NCBI RefSeq assembly: GCF_015679185.1
Contig: NZ_CP064939.1
Location: 248,001-312,000 of the forward strand
Length of the DNA: 64,000 nucleotides
Source of the DNA: Pedobacter endophyticus
Lineage (GTDB): Bacteria; Bacteroidota; Bacteroidia; Sphingobacteriales; Sphingobacteriaceae
Reading direction: 5' to 3'
The notes under the pieces are model-generated. The model searched no databases and was not told where the DNA came from. It was given only the letters and a program-made list of their open reading frames with translations. Positions 1 through 7,637 of this stretch are shown here, in pieces. The position numbers and the translations under genes are program-made. How positions within the stretch are numbered: position 1 is the first letter of the stretch; the number at the start of each line of letters is the position of its first letter.

Positions 1-30
1 GCTTTCACCTTTCCGCTTTCACCTTTACCC

Positions 31-60
31 TTGCTCTTTCCGCTTATTTTACTACTTTTG
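31..60 (+). promoter_or_regulatory. Bacteroidota-type promoter for the B12 operon
   Basis: A TTG at 31-33 is followed after exactly 19 bases by TACTTTTG at 53-60. This matches the Bacteroidota primary sigma consensus (TTG or TTTG, 19-bp spacer, TAnnTTTG). Transcription would start near 66, at the 5' edge of the riboswitch. The match and its position are seen directly; activity is inferred. Confidence 0.6.
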
Positions 61-61
61 C

Positions 62-238
62 AGCGCTTTTGGTTTCCGGCCTTACAACCGGAATTAAAAG
101 GGAATGCAGTGTAAATCTGCAACTGTCCCGCAGCTGTAAGCTCTATAACGGTTTTTCACTCTTTTAGCCACTTTTTCCGTTCCGGAATTGGGAAGGCAGA
201 AACACCGGGAGTAAGTCAGAAGACCTGCCTTAGCGTAA
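62..238 (+). promoter_or_regulatory. Cobalamin (AdoCbl) riboswitch
   Basis: The leader carries the conserved core of the cobalamin riboswitch: the AAAAGGGAA segment near 97, followed by GTGTAAATCTGCAACTGTCCCGCAGCTGTAA-type sequence (about 109-139), and the B12-box-like AGTCAGAAGACCTGCC near 214-229. It lies between a consensus promoter and a BtuB-type receptor gene, the usual arrangement. In this family, cobalamin binding represses expression of uptake genes. The exact 5' and 3' limits are approximate. Confidence 0.93.
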
Positions 239-342
239 TTTCATAGCTTTCGGGGATTGAAGCTAGGATTGAGGTACTTAACGTTTTTCGTATTTTCATT
301 TCCTTTCCTAATCTGTTGGCTGTGGGCAAAACTCACAATCAA

Positions 343-2211
343 ATGAACAAAAAAAGAATTTTAATTGCTGCTGGCCTGGGGCTTGCACAATTAACAATTA
401 GCCAATCGGCTAATGCGCAAAGTCAAGACAGCTTACAGCTAAAAGATGTGGTCATTTCGGCTACCAAAAACGATCAGAAACAATCGCAAACAGGCAAGGT
501 CGTTACCATTATTAGTCGCGAAACCTTAGATCGGAGCAATGGCAAATCGCTGCCCGAATTAATCAGCGAACAAGCCGCAATAATTGTTGCCGGATCGAGC
601 AGCAACCCAGGGTTAAACAAATCTGTTTTTGTACGGGGCGCCGGAAGCGCTTATGCCGTGGTGCTAATTGATGGTATTGTTCAAAACGATCCATCAGGAA
701 ATGGCGGTGCGTTCGATTTACGTTTAATTTCAATCGATCAGATCGATCACATCGAAATTTTAAGAGGTGGTCAGTCTACCATTTACGGATCTGACGCCGT
801 TGCCGGGGTAATCAACATCATCACAAAAAAAGGTGGCCCCAAGGGAAACACAATTTACGGTGTTGCAAGCGCTGGTAGCTACGAAACCTATAAAGGTACC
901 ATCGGCTTAAACGGCGGCGTTGAAGGTTTTTCGTACAACATCAACTATACGCACGCAAAAACCGATGGAATATCGGAAGCGGCAAACCCTGCTGGCAATA
1001 ACACCGCATTTGATAAAGACGGATTTAAAACCGATGCTTTGAATGCAAATTTTGGTGTAAAGTTAGATGAGCATTTCTCTATCAATCCATTTGTACGTTA
1101 TTATTATGGCAACTATAAGTTCGATGGCGGCGCTTTTGCCGATGCAGACAACTATTCAATCTTAAAAAACTTTGCCGCCGGAACCAATGCCAAATACGAA
1201 TTTGCTACCGGAAAGGTGACGTTAAACTACAGTTATGAGGCCACAAGGAATGATAGCTACAGCCAATATCCGGGTACGAATGAAGGGCGACTATCGATGT
1301 TGGATGTTTTTTACAACCAAAAACTAGGAAACAACCTCGATTTATTGGTAGGTATCGATAACCGGGTGATGAAATTATCATCGGCATCAAACAAACCAGA
1401 AACGAACATTTTTGCAGCTTATGGTTCGGTGTTTTTGCATGATTTGAGTATCTTCAATTTAGAGGTTGGTGGACGTTACAACAAGCACGAGCAATATGGC
1501 GAAAATTACACTTACGCCATTACGCCGAGTATTAATATTATAAAGGAAATTAAGCTGTTCGGAACAGTTTCAACAGCGTTCAAAATCCCAACATTGAATA
1601 TGCTTTTTGGTCAGTTTGGAGCTAATTTGGCTTTGAAACCTGAAAAATCGCAGAACTACGAGGCTGGTGTTAACTTTAGCTTTGCAAATGATCAATTTAC
1701 GCTGCGCCTTGCGGGTTATAAACGCGACTTAACTGACGCGATTATTTACGCTTATCCGGATGGATACATCAATCAGGTAAGCCAAAAAACGAAGGGATTT
1801 GAAGTTGAGCCGGCTGCAAAATTTGGCATGTTCAGCATTAATGGCTACTACGCGTATGTGGAGGGAAATGAATTTAACTTTGTTGATAATGCCATTGCCA
1901 ATTACCTGTTTCGCAGGCCAAAGCACACCTTTGGCTTAACAGCTGGCGTTCAGGCTACCGAAAATTTGTTTGTTAGCGCCAATTACCGCTACTTTGGTAA
2001 ACGTACCGACGGCAATTTTGATGCCTATACCGTTGATACCTTGCCCGCTTACAAATTGTTAAATGCCTACGCCGAATACGCGCTGGCTAAGAAACGTGTA
2101 AAGCTCTTCTTCGATGCAAAAAACATCCTGAATGAAAAATACACCGAAATTATTGGCTATAACAGTTTAGGTTTCAATTTTAATACCGGAGTGATTTTTA
2201 ATATCCATTAA
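343..2211 (+). CDS. btuB: BtuB-type TonB-dependent outer-membrane cobalamin receptor
   Basis: Predicted outer-membrane receptor (622 aa) that takes up cobalamin using TonB energy. Residues 1-26 from the ATG at 343 form a signal peptide ending SANAQ. A plug domain (about 35-155) follows with the typical VLIDG, IEILRGGQSTIYGSDAVAGVINIIT motifs, then a 22-strand-type barrel to the C-terminus. A TTG at 316 would add nine residues before the signal peptide, so the ATG is preferred. The length matches BtuB (about 600 aa), and no carboxypeptidase-regulatory domain is present, unlike the other receptors in this window. The cobalamin substrate rests mainly on the riboswitch directly upstream; the fold is certain from the plug motifs. 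Confidence 0.9.
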   Translation: MNKKRILIAAGLGLAQLTISQSANAQSQDSLQLKDVVISATKNDQKQSQTGKVVTIISRETLDRSNGKSLPELISEQAAIIVAGSSSNPGLNKSVFVRGAGSAYAVVLIDGIVQNDPSGNGGAFDLRLISIDQIDHIEILRGGQSTIYGSDAVAGVINIITKKGGPKGNTIYGVASAGSYETYKGTIGLNGGVEGFSYNINYTHAKTDGISEAANPAGNNTAFDKDGFKTDALNANFGVKLDEHFSINPFVRYYYGNYKFDGGAFADADNYSILKNFAAGTNAKYEFATGKVTLNYSYEATRNDSYSQYPGTNEGRLSMLDVFYNQKLGNNLDLLVGIDNRVMKLSSASNKPETNIFAAYGSVFLHDLSIFNLEVGGRYNKHEQYGENYTYAITPSINIIKEIKLFGTVSTAFKIPTLNMLFGQFGANLALKPEKSQNYEAGVNFSFANDQFTLRLAGYKRDLTDAIIYAYPDGYINQVSQKTKGFEVEPAAKFGMFSINGYYAYVEGNEFNFVDNAIANYLFRRPKHTFGLTAGVQATENLFVSANYRYFGKRTDGNFDAYTVDTLPAYKLLNAYAEYALAKKRVKLFFDAKNILNEKYTEIIGYNSLGFNFNTGVIFNIH

Positions 2212-2247
2212 GAAAAATTAACTTTGTATAAATAACCCGATTAAGCA

Positions 2248-2835
2248 ATGTCTGATTTAAAATTTAATCCACGTACAGTACTGTTACTATTGATGATTCT
2301 TGTAATTACAGGTTTCCGCTTATTGGTAACGTTTAACTCTGATGCACTTCAATTTGCAAATTTTTCGTCCATAGGAGCCGTTGCCTTGTTTGGTGGAGCA
2401 TATTTTAAAGATAATGTAAAGGCATTTGCTTTTCCTTTATTGAGCTTGCTAATCAGCGATATTGTACTTTACACCACTATTTACAGCCAGTATGTTGATA
2501 TGTTATTGATGCAGGAGCTATACACTTATCTGGCCATTGCCTTGATGGTGCTTGCCGGAAAAGCATTGTTAAAGAAAGTTACCGTAGCCAATTTACTATT
2601 ATCTACACTGGTGATCGTTTTTATCCACTGGATTGTGAGTGATTTTGGATCGTGGTATCACAACCCGTTGTTTACCCAGGATTTGTCTGGTTACTTATTG
2701 TGCCTTGCAAAAGCAATTCCGTTTGAGATCAGGTTTTTAGAGGGTACGTTAATTTATGGCGCTATTTTGTTTGGCGCTTTTGAAATATTGAAAGCGAAAT
2801 ATCCGGTGTTGAAACTGCAGGCTCAGCGGGTTTAG
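2248..2835 (+). CDS. DUF6580-type membrane protein, putative ECF-like S component
   Basis: Integral membrane protein of 195 aa with about five or six hydrophobic segments (roughly residues 10-27, 38-55, 57-75, 85-103, 112-130, 160-182). The segment FSSIGAVALFGGAYF (about 39-53) is typical of the DUF6580 family of putative transport proteins, which resemble substrate-binding S components of ECF transporters. It starts 36 bp after the btuB stop and so probably shares the riboswitch-controlled transcript. A TAACTTTG at 2219-2226 matches a -7 element, but no good -33 element is seen. From context it may carry cobalamin or a precursor across the inner membrane; this is inference. No ATPase or T component is encoded nearby. 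Confidence 0.72.
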   Translation: MSDLKFNPRTVLLLLMILVITGFRLLVTFNSDALQFANFSSIGAVALFGGAYFKDNVKAFAFPLLSLLISDIVLYTTIYSQYVDMLLMQELYTYLAIALMVLAGKALLKKVTVANLLLSTLVIVFIHWIVSDFGSWYHNPLFTQDLSGYLLCLAKAIPFEIRFLEGTLIYGAILFGAFEILKAKYPVLKLQAQRV

Positions 2836-2898
2836 TTTGTATTGTTATCCTGGGTCTGATTTCTTGCAAAAAATCAATAAGAGTCACGTTTATACATG

Positions 2899-3140
2899 TC
2901 GTCTTTCCCGCGTAGGCGGGAATCTTAAGCCTTAGAATTAAGATTCTCAGTCAAACTGCGGATGACAGCACTAGTTTGTCATACTGAGGAACAGTCTGGC
3001 CCGATTTCTCGGGAAACGGACGGCAGGCGCAACCTACATCTCACCGCCCTTGCCCCTTCACTTGCCTCCTTTAGGCAGTGGGGATTTGGCGTTCTGCGTT
3101 TAATCGCTTGGGGATTCTTCGCTATGCTCAGAATGACAGC
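2899..3140. repeat. Dispersed palindromic repeat in the btuB-btuF gap
   Basis: Between 2836 and 3232 there is no credible gene. The stretch holds a hairpin (CCCGC-GTAG-GCGGG near 2908) followed by a GATGACAG block, and then a second module ending in TTCGCTATGCTCAGAATGACAG near 3140. The same modules recur at about 6.3-7.6, 17.0, 35.6, 38.8, 48.6 and 55.1 kb, so this is a member of a genome-wide intergenic repeat family. Small reading frames on both strands here are repeat artefacts. Confidence 0.75.
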
Positions 3141-3156
3141 TATGAAAAAATCCCAT

Positions 3157-3196
3157 AAAATCCTCTTTTGAGTCAATTCAAAAGAGGATTTTTTTA
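3157..3196 (+). terminator. Rho-independent terminator (possibly bidirectional)
   Basis: A perfect 15-bp inverted repeat (3157-3171 with 3178-3192, 6-nt loop) is followed by a run of T. A complementary A-run lies on the left side, so it may work in both directions. It separates btuB-DUF6580 from the downstream B12-related genes, implying a separate promoter for the latter or partial read-through. Confidence 0.85.
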
Positions 3197-3232
3197 TCTT
3201 CATAAAATAAATTTCAAATCAACCATTACATC

Positions 3233-4174
3233 ATGAAAGTCGTATCTTTTTTACCTGCTGCTACCAAAATGATTTACGATATGGGCCTGCAAGAATATTT
3301 GTACGGCGTAACGTTCGAATGCCCAAAAGAAGCGGCCGACCAACCCAAAATTGTGCGCTGCATTCTCGAAGGTAAAAACTATTCGAGCATAGAGATCGAC
3401 AAAATTTTTTCTGCATCGAAGGCTCAGGGCAAAAGTTTGTACTGGGTTGATGATGCACTTCTGGAAAGTATAGCGCCCGATATCGTTTTTACACAAGATG
3501 TTTGCGAGGTGTGTAACATTGATACCGTTTGCACCGAAACGGCAGTAATGAAACTGAGCAAACGGCCAACGCTTGTGCCGTTATCGCCTGACAATTTACA
3601 AGATGTGTTCGAATGCGCCATTACCATTGCCCGTGCAATGGATAAGGAAGAGGTTGCCTTAAATTATTTGGCCGGGTTACAGCAAAAAACAGATCATATT
3701 CTAGATAAACTTAGGGCAAACAAAGCGCCGTTAAAGCGGGTAATGTTAATGGAGTGGATTGAGCCGATTTATAATTGCGGCCACTGGATTCCGTTTCAGA
3801 TTGCGGCAGCAGGAGGGGTAGATATGCTTTCGAACCCTGCAGGCGATTCAATTGTTACCCAATGGGACAAGATTTTGAAGTACAATCCCGAGGTCTTAGT
3901 TATTGCACCGTGTGGATTCGACGTGAACAGGAGCGTAGCCGAAATGAGTTTGCTAACCTCAAAAAAAGGCTGGCACGATTTGGAAGCGGTTAAAACAGAT
4001 CAGGTTTATATAGCCGATTTCGATCTGTTTACACAACCAAGTATTGGTACTTTGGTACAAGGAATTGAAGCGCTGGCTTGTATGTTTCATCCCGAGATTT
4101 TTGAGGCGGATGAAATGATAGCTCGAAAGTTTGCCAATTACTCGCAATTGGTTACTTCTTTAACTTCCATTTAA
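3233..4174 (+). CDS. BtuF-like cobalamin-binding protein, no signal peptide
   Basis: Periplasmic-binding-protein-fold protein (313 aa) of the BtuF/FecB type (Peripla_BP_2). The N-terminus MKVVSFLPAATKMIYDMG is the first beta strand and helix of the domain itself, so there is no signal peptide or lipobox. The protein as read is cytoplasmic, or exported by an unknown route. Other seen features are a Cys-rich loop CEVCNIDTVC (about residues 93-102) and a second lobe with IAPCGFD and QPSIGTLVQGIEALACMFHPE. Such signal-less versions recur in bacterial B12 loci. No BtuC permease or BtuD ATPase lies in the window. It starts an apparent operon with the sirtuin (9-bp gap) and the PP-loop ATPase. Confidence 0.78.
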   Translation: MKVVSFLPAATKMIYDMGLQEYLYGVTFECPKEAADQPKIVRCILEGKNYSSIEIDKIFSASKAQGKSLYWVDDALLESIAPDIVFTQDVCEVCNIDTVCTETAVMKLSKRPTLVPLSPDNLQDVFECAITIARAMDKEEVALNYLAGLQQKTDHILDKLRANKAPLKRVMLMEWIEPIYNCGHWIPFQIAAAGGVDMLSNPAGDSIVTQWDKILKYNPEVLVIAPCGFDVNRSVAEMSLLTSKKGWHDLEAVKTDQVYIADFDLFTQPSIGTLVQGIEALACMFHPEIFEADEMIARKFANYSQLVTSLTSI

Positions 4175-4183
4175 ACCTTATTT

Positions 4184-4870
4184 ATGAAATTAGTTGTATT
4201 AACAGGCGCAGGCATCAGTGCAGAAAGCGGTTTAAAAACTTTTAGAGATGCTGATGGGCTTTGGGAAGGCTACAACGTTTACGATGTGGCAACGCCCGAG
4301 GCATGGGAGCGAAACCCCGAACTGGTACAACAGTTTTATAACGAACGAAGGCAACAGGTAATGGATGCGAAGCCAAACCGTGCCCATGAAATTCTGGCTG
4401 AGCTGGAAAGTGATTTCGACGTTGAAATAATTACGCAGAATATCGATGATTTGCACGAAAGGGCGGGATCGACCAAGGTTACTCATCTTCACGGCATAAT
4501 TACCCGATCGCAATCGGATGCGAAACCAAACTTGACATATCCGATTAAAGGAAGTGAAATTAAGATGGGGGAGCTGTGCGAACTCGGTTCTCAGCTTCGG
4601 CCGCATGTTGTTTGGTTCGGCGAGGCCGTGCCAATGATAGAAGTGGCAGCCACGATATGCCAACAGGCAGATCTGTTTGTGCTTATTGGCACCTCGTTAG
4701 CGGTTTACCCGGCCGCGGGGTTAATAGATTTTGTACCATCTGCAGTGAAAAAATATATCGTTGATCCCCGAACGCCCGACGTAAATCGCTATAAAAACGT
4801 AATTACCATTGAGGATGGCGCCGTAAATGGCATGGCTAAACTGAAGGCAATTTTATTAAATGAAAAGTAA
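4184..4870 (+). CDS. Sir2-family NAD-dependent protein deacylase lacking zinc cysteines
   Basis: A 228-aa sirtuin. NAD-binding motifs are clear: GAGISAESG (residues 8-16), TFRDADGLWE, TQNIDDLHERAG (84-95) and the catalytic His in LHG (H103), followed by HVVWFGEAVP. Tyr52 and Arg55 form the YxxR pair that, in SIRT5/CobB-type enzymes, favours acidic acyl-lysines. Unusually, the two CxxC pairs of the structural zinc site are absent: the protein has only two cysteines, far apart. Many Bacteroidota sirtuins may share this, so loss of fold is not implied. It lies between a BtuF-like protein and a DUF71 ATPase and overlaps the latter by 11 bp. The enzymes named CobB were first linked to cobalamin synthesis, so a B12 role is possible but unproven. 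Confidence 0.88.
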   Translation: MKLVVLTGAGISAESGLKTFRDADGLWEGYNVYDVATPEAWERNPELVQQFYNERRQQVMDAKPNRAHEILAELESDFDVEIITQNIDDLHERAGSTKVTHLHGIITRSQSDAKPNLTYPIKGSEIKMGELCELGSQLRPHVVWFGEAVPMIEVAATICQQADLFVLIGTSLAVYPAAGLIDFVPSAVKKYIVDPRTPDVNRYKNVITIEDGAVNGMAKLKAILLNEK

Positions 4871-5585
4871 GAAGATTTGCATCTTTAATTGGAGCGGTGG
4901 TAAAGATAGTACCCTGGCCTTGCATTACGTGTTGCAAGACCCAACGATCGAAATACGCTATCTGGTTACCACCGTTACCGAACAATATAACCGTGTTTCT
5001 ATGCATGGCGTTCGCGAGGCTTTGTTAATTGCACAGGCAGAAAGTATCGGCATTCCTTTATACCAAATCCGCCTGGGCGAAATGCCCACGATGGAAGCTT
5101 ATGATGAAGTGATGTTGTACCATCTTGAAAAATTCAAAGAAGAGGGCATCACCCATTCGATATTTGGCGATATCTTTTTAGAGGATTTAAGACTTTACCG
5201 CGAGCGTAAACTCGCCGAAGTGGGTTTGCACGCCATTTTTCCACTTTGGAAACAGAACACTAACGCTTTAATCGCCGATTTTTTAGCGTTTGGCTACAAA
5301 ACCATTATTGTTTGCACGCAGCAAAATCTGGCTTATATATGCGGAGAAGTAATTGCGCCAAAACTAATTGCCGGTTTACCAGCTGGTGTGGACCCCTGTG
5401 GCGAGAATGGCGAATATCATACTTTTGCCTTTGCGGGACCAATATTTAGAAAAGAGATCGCATTTACACTCGGCGAGAAGGTGTACAGAACTTACAACAC
5501 GCCGAACTCGTCTGGTAACGATTTTAATTCAACTGACTCAAACACAGACGTTTCAGGGTTCTGGTATATCGATTTGATAAATTAA
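4860..5585 (+). CDS. DUF71/COG2102 PP-loop ATP pyrophosphatase, probable B12-salvage member
   Basis: A 241-aa ATP-binding enzyme of the adenine-nucleotide alpha-hydrolase superfamily. The PP-loop SGGKDS is at residues 12-17, and the second signature DPCGENGEYHTF is near 178-189. Eukaryotic and archaeal relatives (Dph6) amidate diphthine. Bacteria lack diphthamide, and published comparative genomics of DUF71 associated bacterial members with B12 salvage, which fits this locus. The start overlaps the sirtuin stop by 11 bp, indicating translational coupling. A reaction cannot be assigned; amidation or another adenylate-dependent step on a corrinoid side chain is a plausible inference. Confidence 0.82.
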   Translation: MKSKKICIFNWSGGKDSTLALHYVLQDPTIEIRYLVTTVTEQYNRVSMHGVREALLIAQAESIGIPLYQIRLGEMPTMEAYDEVMLYHLEKFKEEGITHSIFGDIFLEDLRLYRERKLAEVGLHAIFPLWKQNTNALIADFLAFGYKTIIVCTQQNLAYICGEVIAPKLIAGLPAGVDPCGENGEYHTFAFAGPIFRKEIAFTLGEKVYRTYNTPNSSGNDFNSTDSNTDVSGFWYIDLIN

Positions 5586-5768
5586 TTTAACTATTTAAAA
5601 CATTTTGGCACTGTTTTTTCTTTAGTACTGTAATTAACAATTCACAGATCTTGAATTAAGAATCACCAAAGCGAGGTTAGGTAGCTAAAGCAGGTTCGAT
5701 ATTCAAACAATTATCCGATGAAAATGAGCGCTTTCGCTTTTCGTTTGGTGATTGATAAACTTAAAGAT

Positions 5769-6272
5769 ATGAAAAAGATATTTGTAGTAATCGCATTGAG
5801 CTCTATTATGTTCGCCTGTAACAACAGAGCAAAAGAAGAGGCCGCATTGAAACAACAAGAGGCCGAAAAGCAATTGGCTATTAAAGCCGTTAAAGACAGT
5901 TTAAGGTTAGATAGCTTTAAAAAGGCTGAAACCGCAAAGGCTGAGGCTGAGAAAGAAGCCCAACACCAGGCCGAATTGGCAGCGGCAAGAAGATCGTCTT
6001 CATCACGTTCTTCTTCTTCGCGATCATCTACCAGCTCTGGCACTAGCTCGAGCTCGTACGGAGGTACACAACCAACTGCGAAAAAACAAGGTTGGAGCGA
6101 TGCAGCTAAAGGTGCAGTAATTGGCGGCGCAGCAGGTGCCGTTGGTGGTGCATTAATTGATAAGAAAAAAGGCCGTGGTGCCGTAATCGGTGGTTTGGTA
6201 GGTGCTGGTGGTGGTTACCTTATCGGTAGAGGAGAAGACAGAAAATCTGGACGTGTTCAGCCAAAAAATTAA
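5769..6272 (+). CDS. Glycine-zipper lipoprotein
   Basis: A 167-aa predicted lipoprotein. The start at 5769 gives a clean lipoprotein signal (MKKIFVVIALSSIMFAC, lipid-bearing C17); the ATG at 5718 would add 17 residues ahead of it. Residues about 20-75 are a charged Ala/Lys/Glu helix, 78-100 a Ser/Arg-rich linker, and 110-158 a YMGG-like glycine zipper with two hydrophobic GAVIGGAAGAVGG / GAVIGGLVGAGGG repeats likely to insert in a membrane. The family is associated with the outer membrane and envelope stress; no precise role is known. It stands alone, followed by a strong terminator. Confidence 0.8.
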   Translation: MKKIFVVIALSSIMFACNNRAKEEAALKQQEAEKQLAIKAVKDSLRLDSFKKAETAKAEAEKEAQHQAELAAARRSSSSRSSSSRSSTSSGTSSSSYGGTQPTAKKQGWSDAAKGAVIGGAAGAVGGALIDKKKGRGAVIGGLVGAGGGYLIGRGEDRKSGRVQPKN

Positions 6273-6290
6273 TTATTATGCTTTAAAGCA

Positions 6291-6325
6291 AAAGGGCTGT
6301 GTCGAAAACGACACAGCCTTTTTTT
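6291..6325 (+). terminator. Rho-independent terminator
   Basis: Ten-bp GC-rich stem GGCTGTGTCG / CGACACAGCC (6295-6304 with 6309-6318), AAAA loop and seven T residues. It lies 18 bp past the lipoprotein stop codon. Confidence 0.92.
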
Positions 6326-6342
6326 GTTTATTTGCCCGCCTA

Positions 6343-7632
6343 TCATCCTGAAAAGTGCTACGCCGTTTATTACTCTTGCCGTCTTTCCCGCGCAGGCGGG
6401 AATATTAATGCGAGGTGCCTAATTTTGCATTAGGATCCCTCCCGAAGTTTCGGGAAGGATGACGACCGTTCATAGTTGGCTTTTTAGTCCTCCGCCTAAC
6501 CCGCAAATTAAATAGCTGTATGGAACACTGGCTTCGAAACAGCACAGCCAATAACGGCAGTGGTTGCTTTTGGATTAGTGCTAATCGGTTAGGGATTCTT
6601 CGCGATGCTCAGAATGACAGAACTTTTAGCACCGCTGTCATCCTGAAAAGTGCTACGCCGTCTATTACTCTTGCTGTCTTTCCCGCGCAGGCGGGAATCT
6701 TAATGCGAGGTGCCTAATTTGCATTAGGATCCCTCCCGAAGTTTCGGGAAGGATGACGACCGTTCATAGTTGGCGTTTTACTCCGCCGCGTAACCCGCAA
6801 ATTAAATAGCTGTATGGCACACTTGCTTCAAAATAGCACAGGCAATAAGGGCAGTGGTTGTTTTTGGTTTAGTGCTAATCGGTTAGGGATTCTTCGCGAT
6901 GCTCAGAATGACAGAACTTTTAGCTACGCTGTCATCCTGAAAAGTGCTACGCCGTTTATTACTCTTGCCGTCTTTCCCGCGCAGGCGCGAATCTTAATGC
7001 GAGGTGCCTAATTTTGCATTAGGATCCCCAGTCAAGCTGAGGATGACGACCGTTCATAGTTGGCGTTTTACTCCGCCGAGTAACCCGCAAATTAAATAGC
7101 TGTATGGAACACTGGCTTCAAAACAGCACAGCCAATAAGGGCAGTGGTTGTTTCGCTTTTTGTGCTAATCGGTTAGGGATTCTTCGCTGTGCTCAGAATG
7201 ACAGAACTTTCAGCAACGCTGTCATCCTGAAAAGTGCTACGCCGTCTATTACTCTTGCCGCCTTTCCCGCGCAGGCGGGAATCTTAATGCGAGGTGCCTA
7301 ATTTTGCATTAGGATCCCCAGTCAAGCTGAGGATGACGACCGTTCATAGTTGGCGTTTTACTCCGCCGCGTAACCCGCAAATTAAATAGCTGTATGGAAC
7401 ACTGGCTTCAAAACAGCACAGCCAATAAGGGCAGTGGTTGTTTTTGGATTAGTGCTAATCGGTTAGGGATTCTTCGCTGTGCTCAGAATGACAGAACGCT
7501 GTCATCCTGAGGTACGAAGGATCTCCAAGCGATGGAACACTGGCTTCAAAACAGCACAGCCAATAAGGGCAGTGGTTGCTTTTGGTTTAGTGCTAATCGG
7601 TTAGGGATTCTTCGCGATGCTCAGAACGACAA
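6343..7632. repeat. Tandem array of about 290-bp composite repeats, 4 full copies plus a truncated fifth
   Basis: Units start at each TCATCCTG at 6343, 6638, 6932 and 7222, with periods of 295, 294, 290 and 280 bp; a shortened fifth unit runs 7502-7632. Each unit joins several modules: a GTGCTACGCCG block, a CCCGC(GCAG)GCGGG hairpin, a GCATTAGGATC block, GATGACGACCGTTCATAG, a unique 120-bp core (near 6485-6600 in copy 1), and TTCGCGATGCTCAGAATGACAG. The 65-aa reading frames inside copies are repeats, not genes. The array fills the whole gap between the lipoprotein terminator and the methyltransferase stop. Confidence 0.93.
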
Positions 7633-7637
7633 ACGGC

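Noticed and set aside
2962..3203. Two short frames on opposite strands between DUF6580 and the BtuF-like gene
   Set aside because: Both lie within dispersed repeat modules and a terminator.
5711..6043. 110-aa minus-strand frame over the lipoprotein gene
   Set aside because: It is antisense to a clear lipoprotein with a glycine zipper, and reflects the Ser/Glu-rich codons.
6520..7301. Three similar 65-aa plus-strand frames in the repeat array
   Set aside because: They lie at identical positions in each 290-bp repeat unit and cross hairpin modules; no start signals or homology. They reflect the repeat, not genes.
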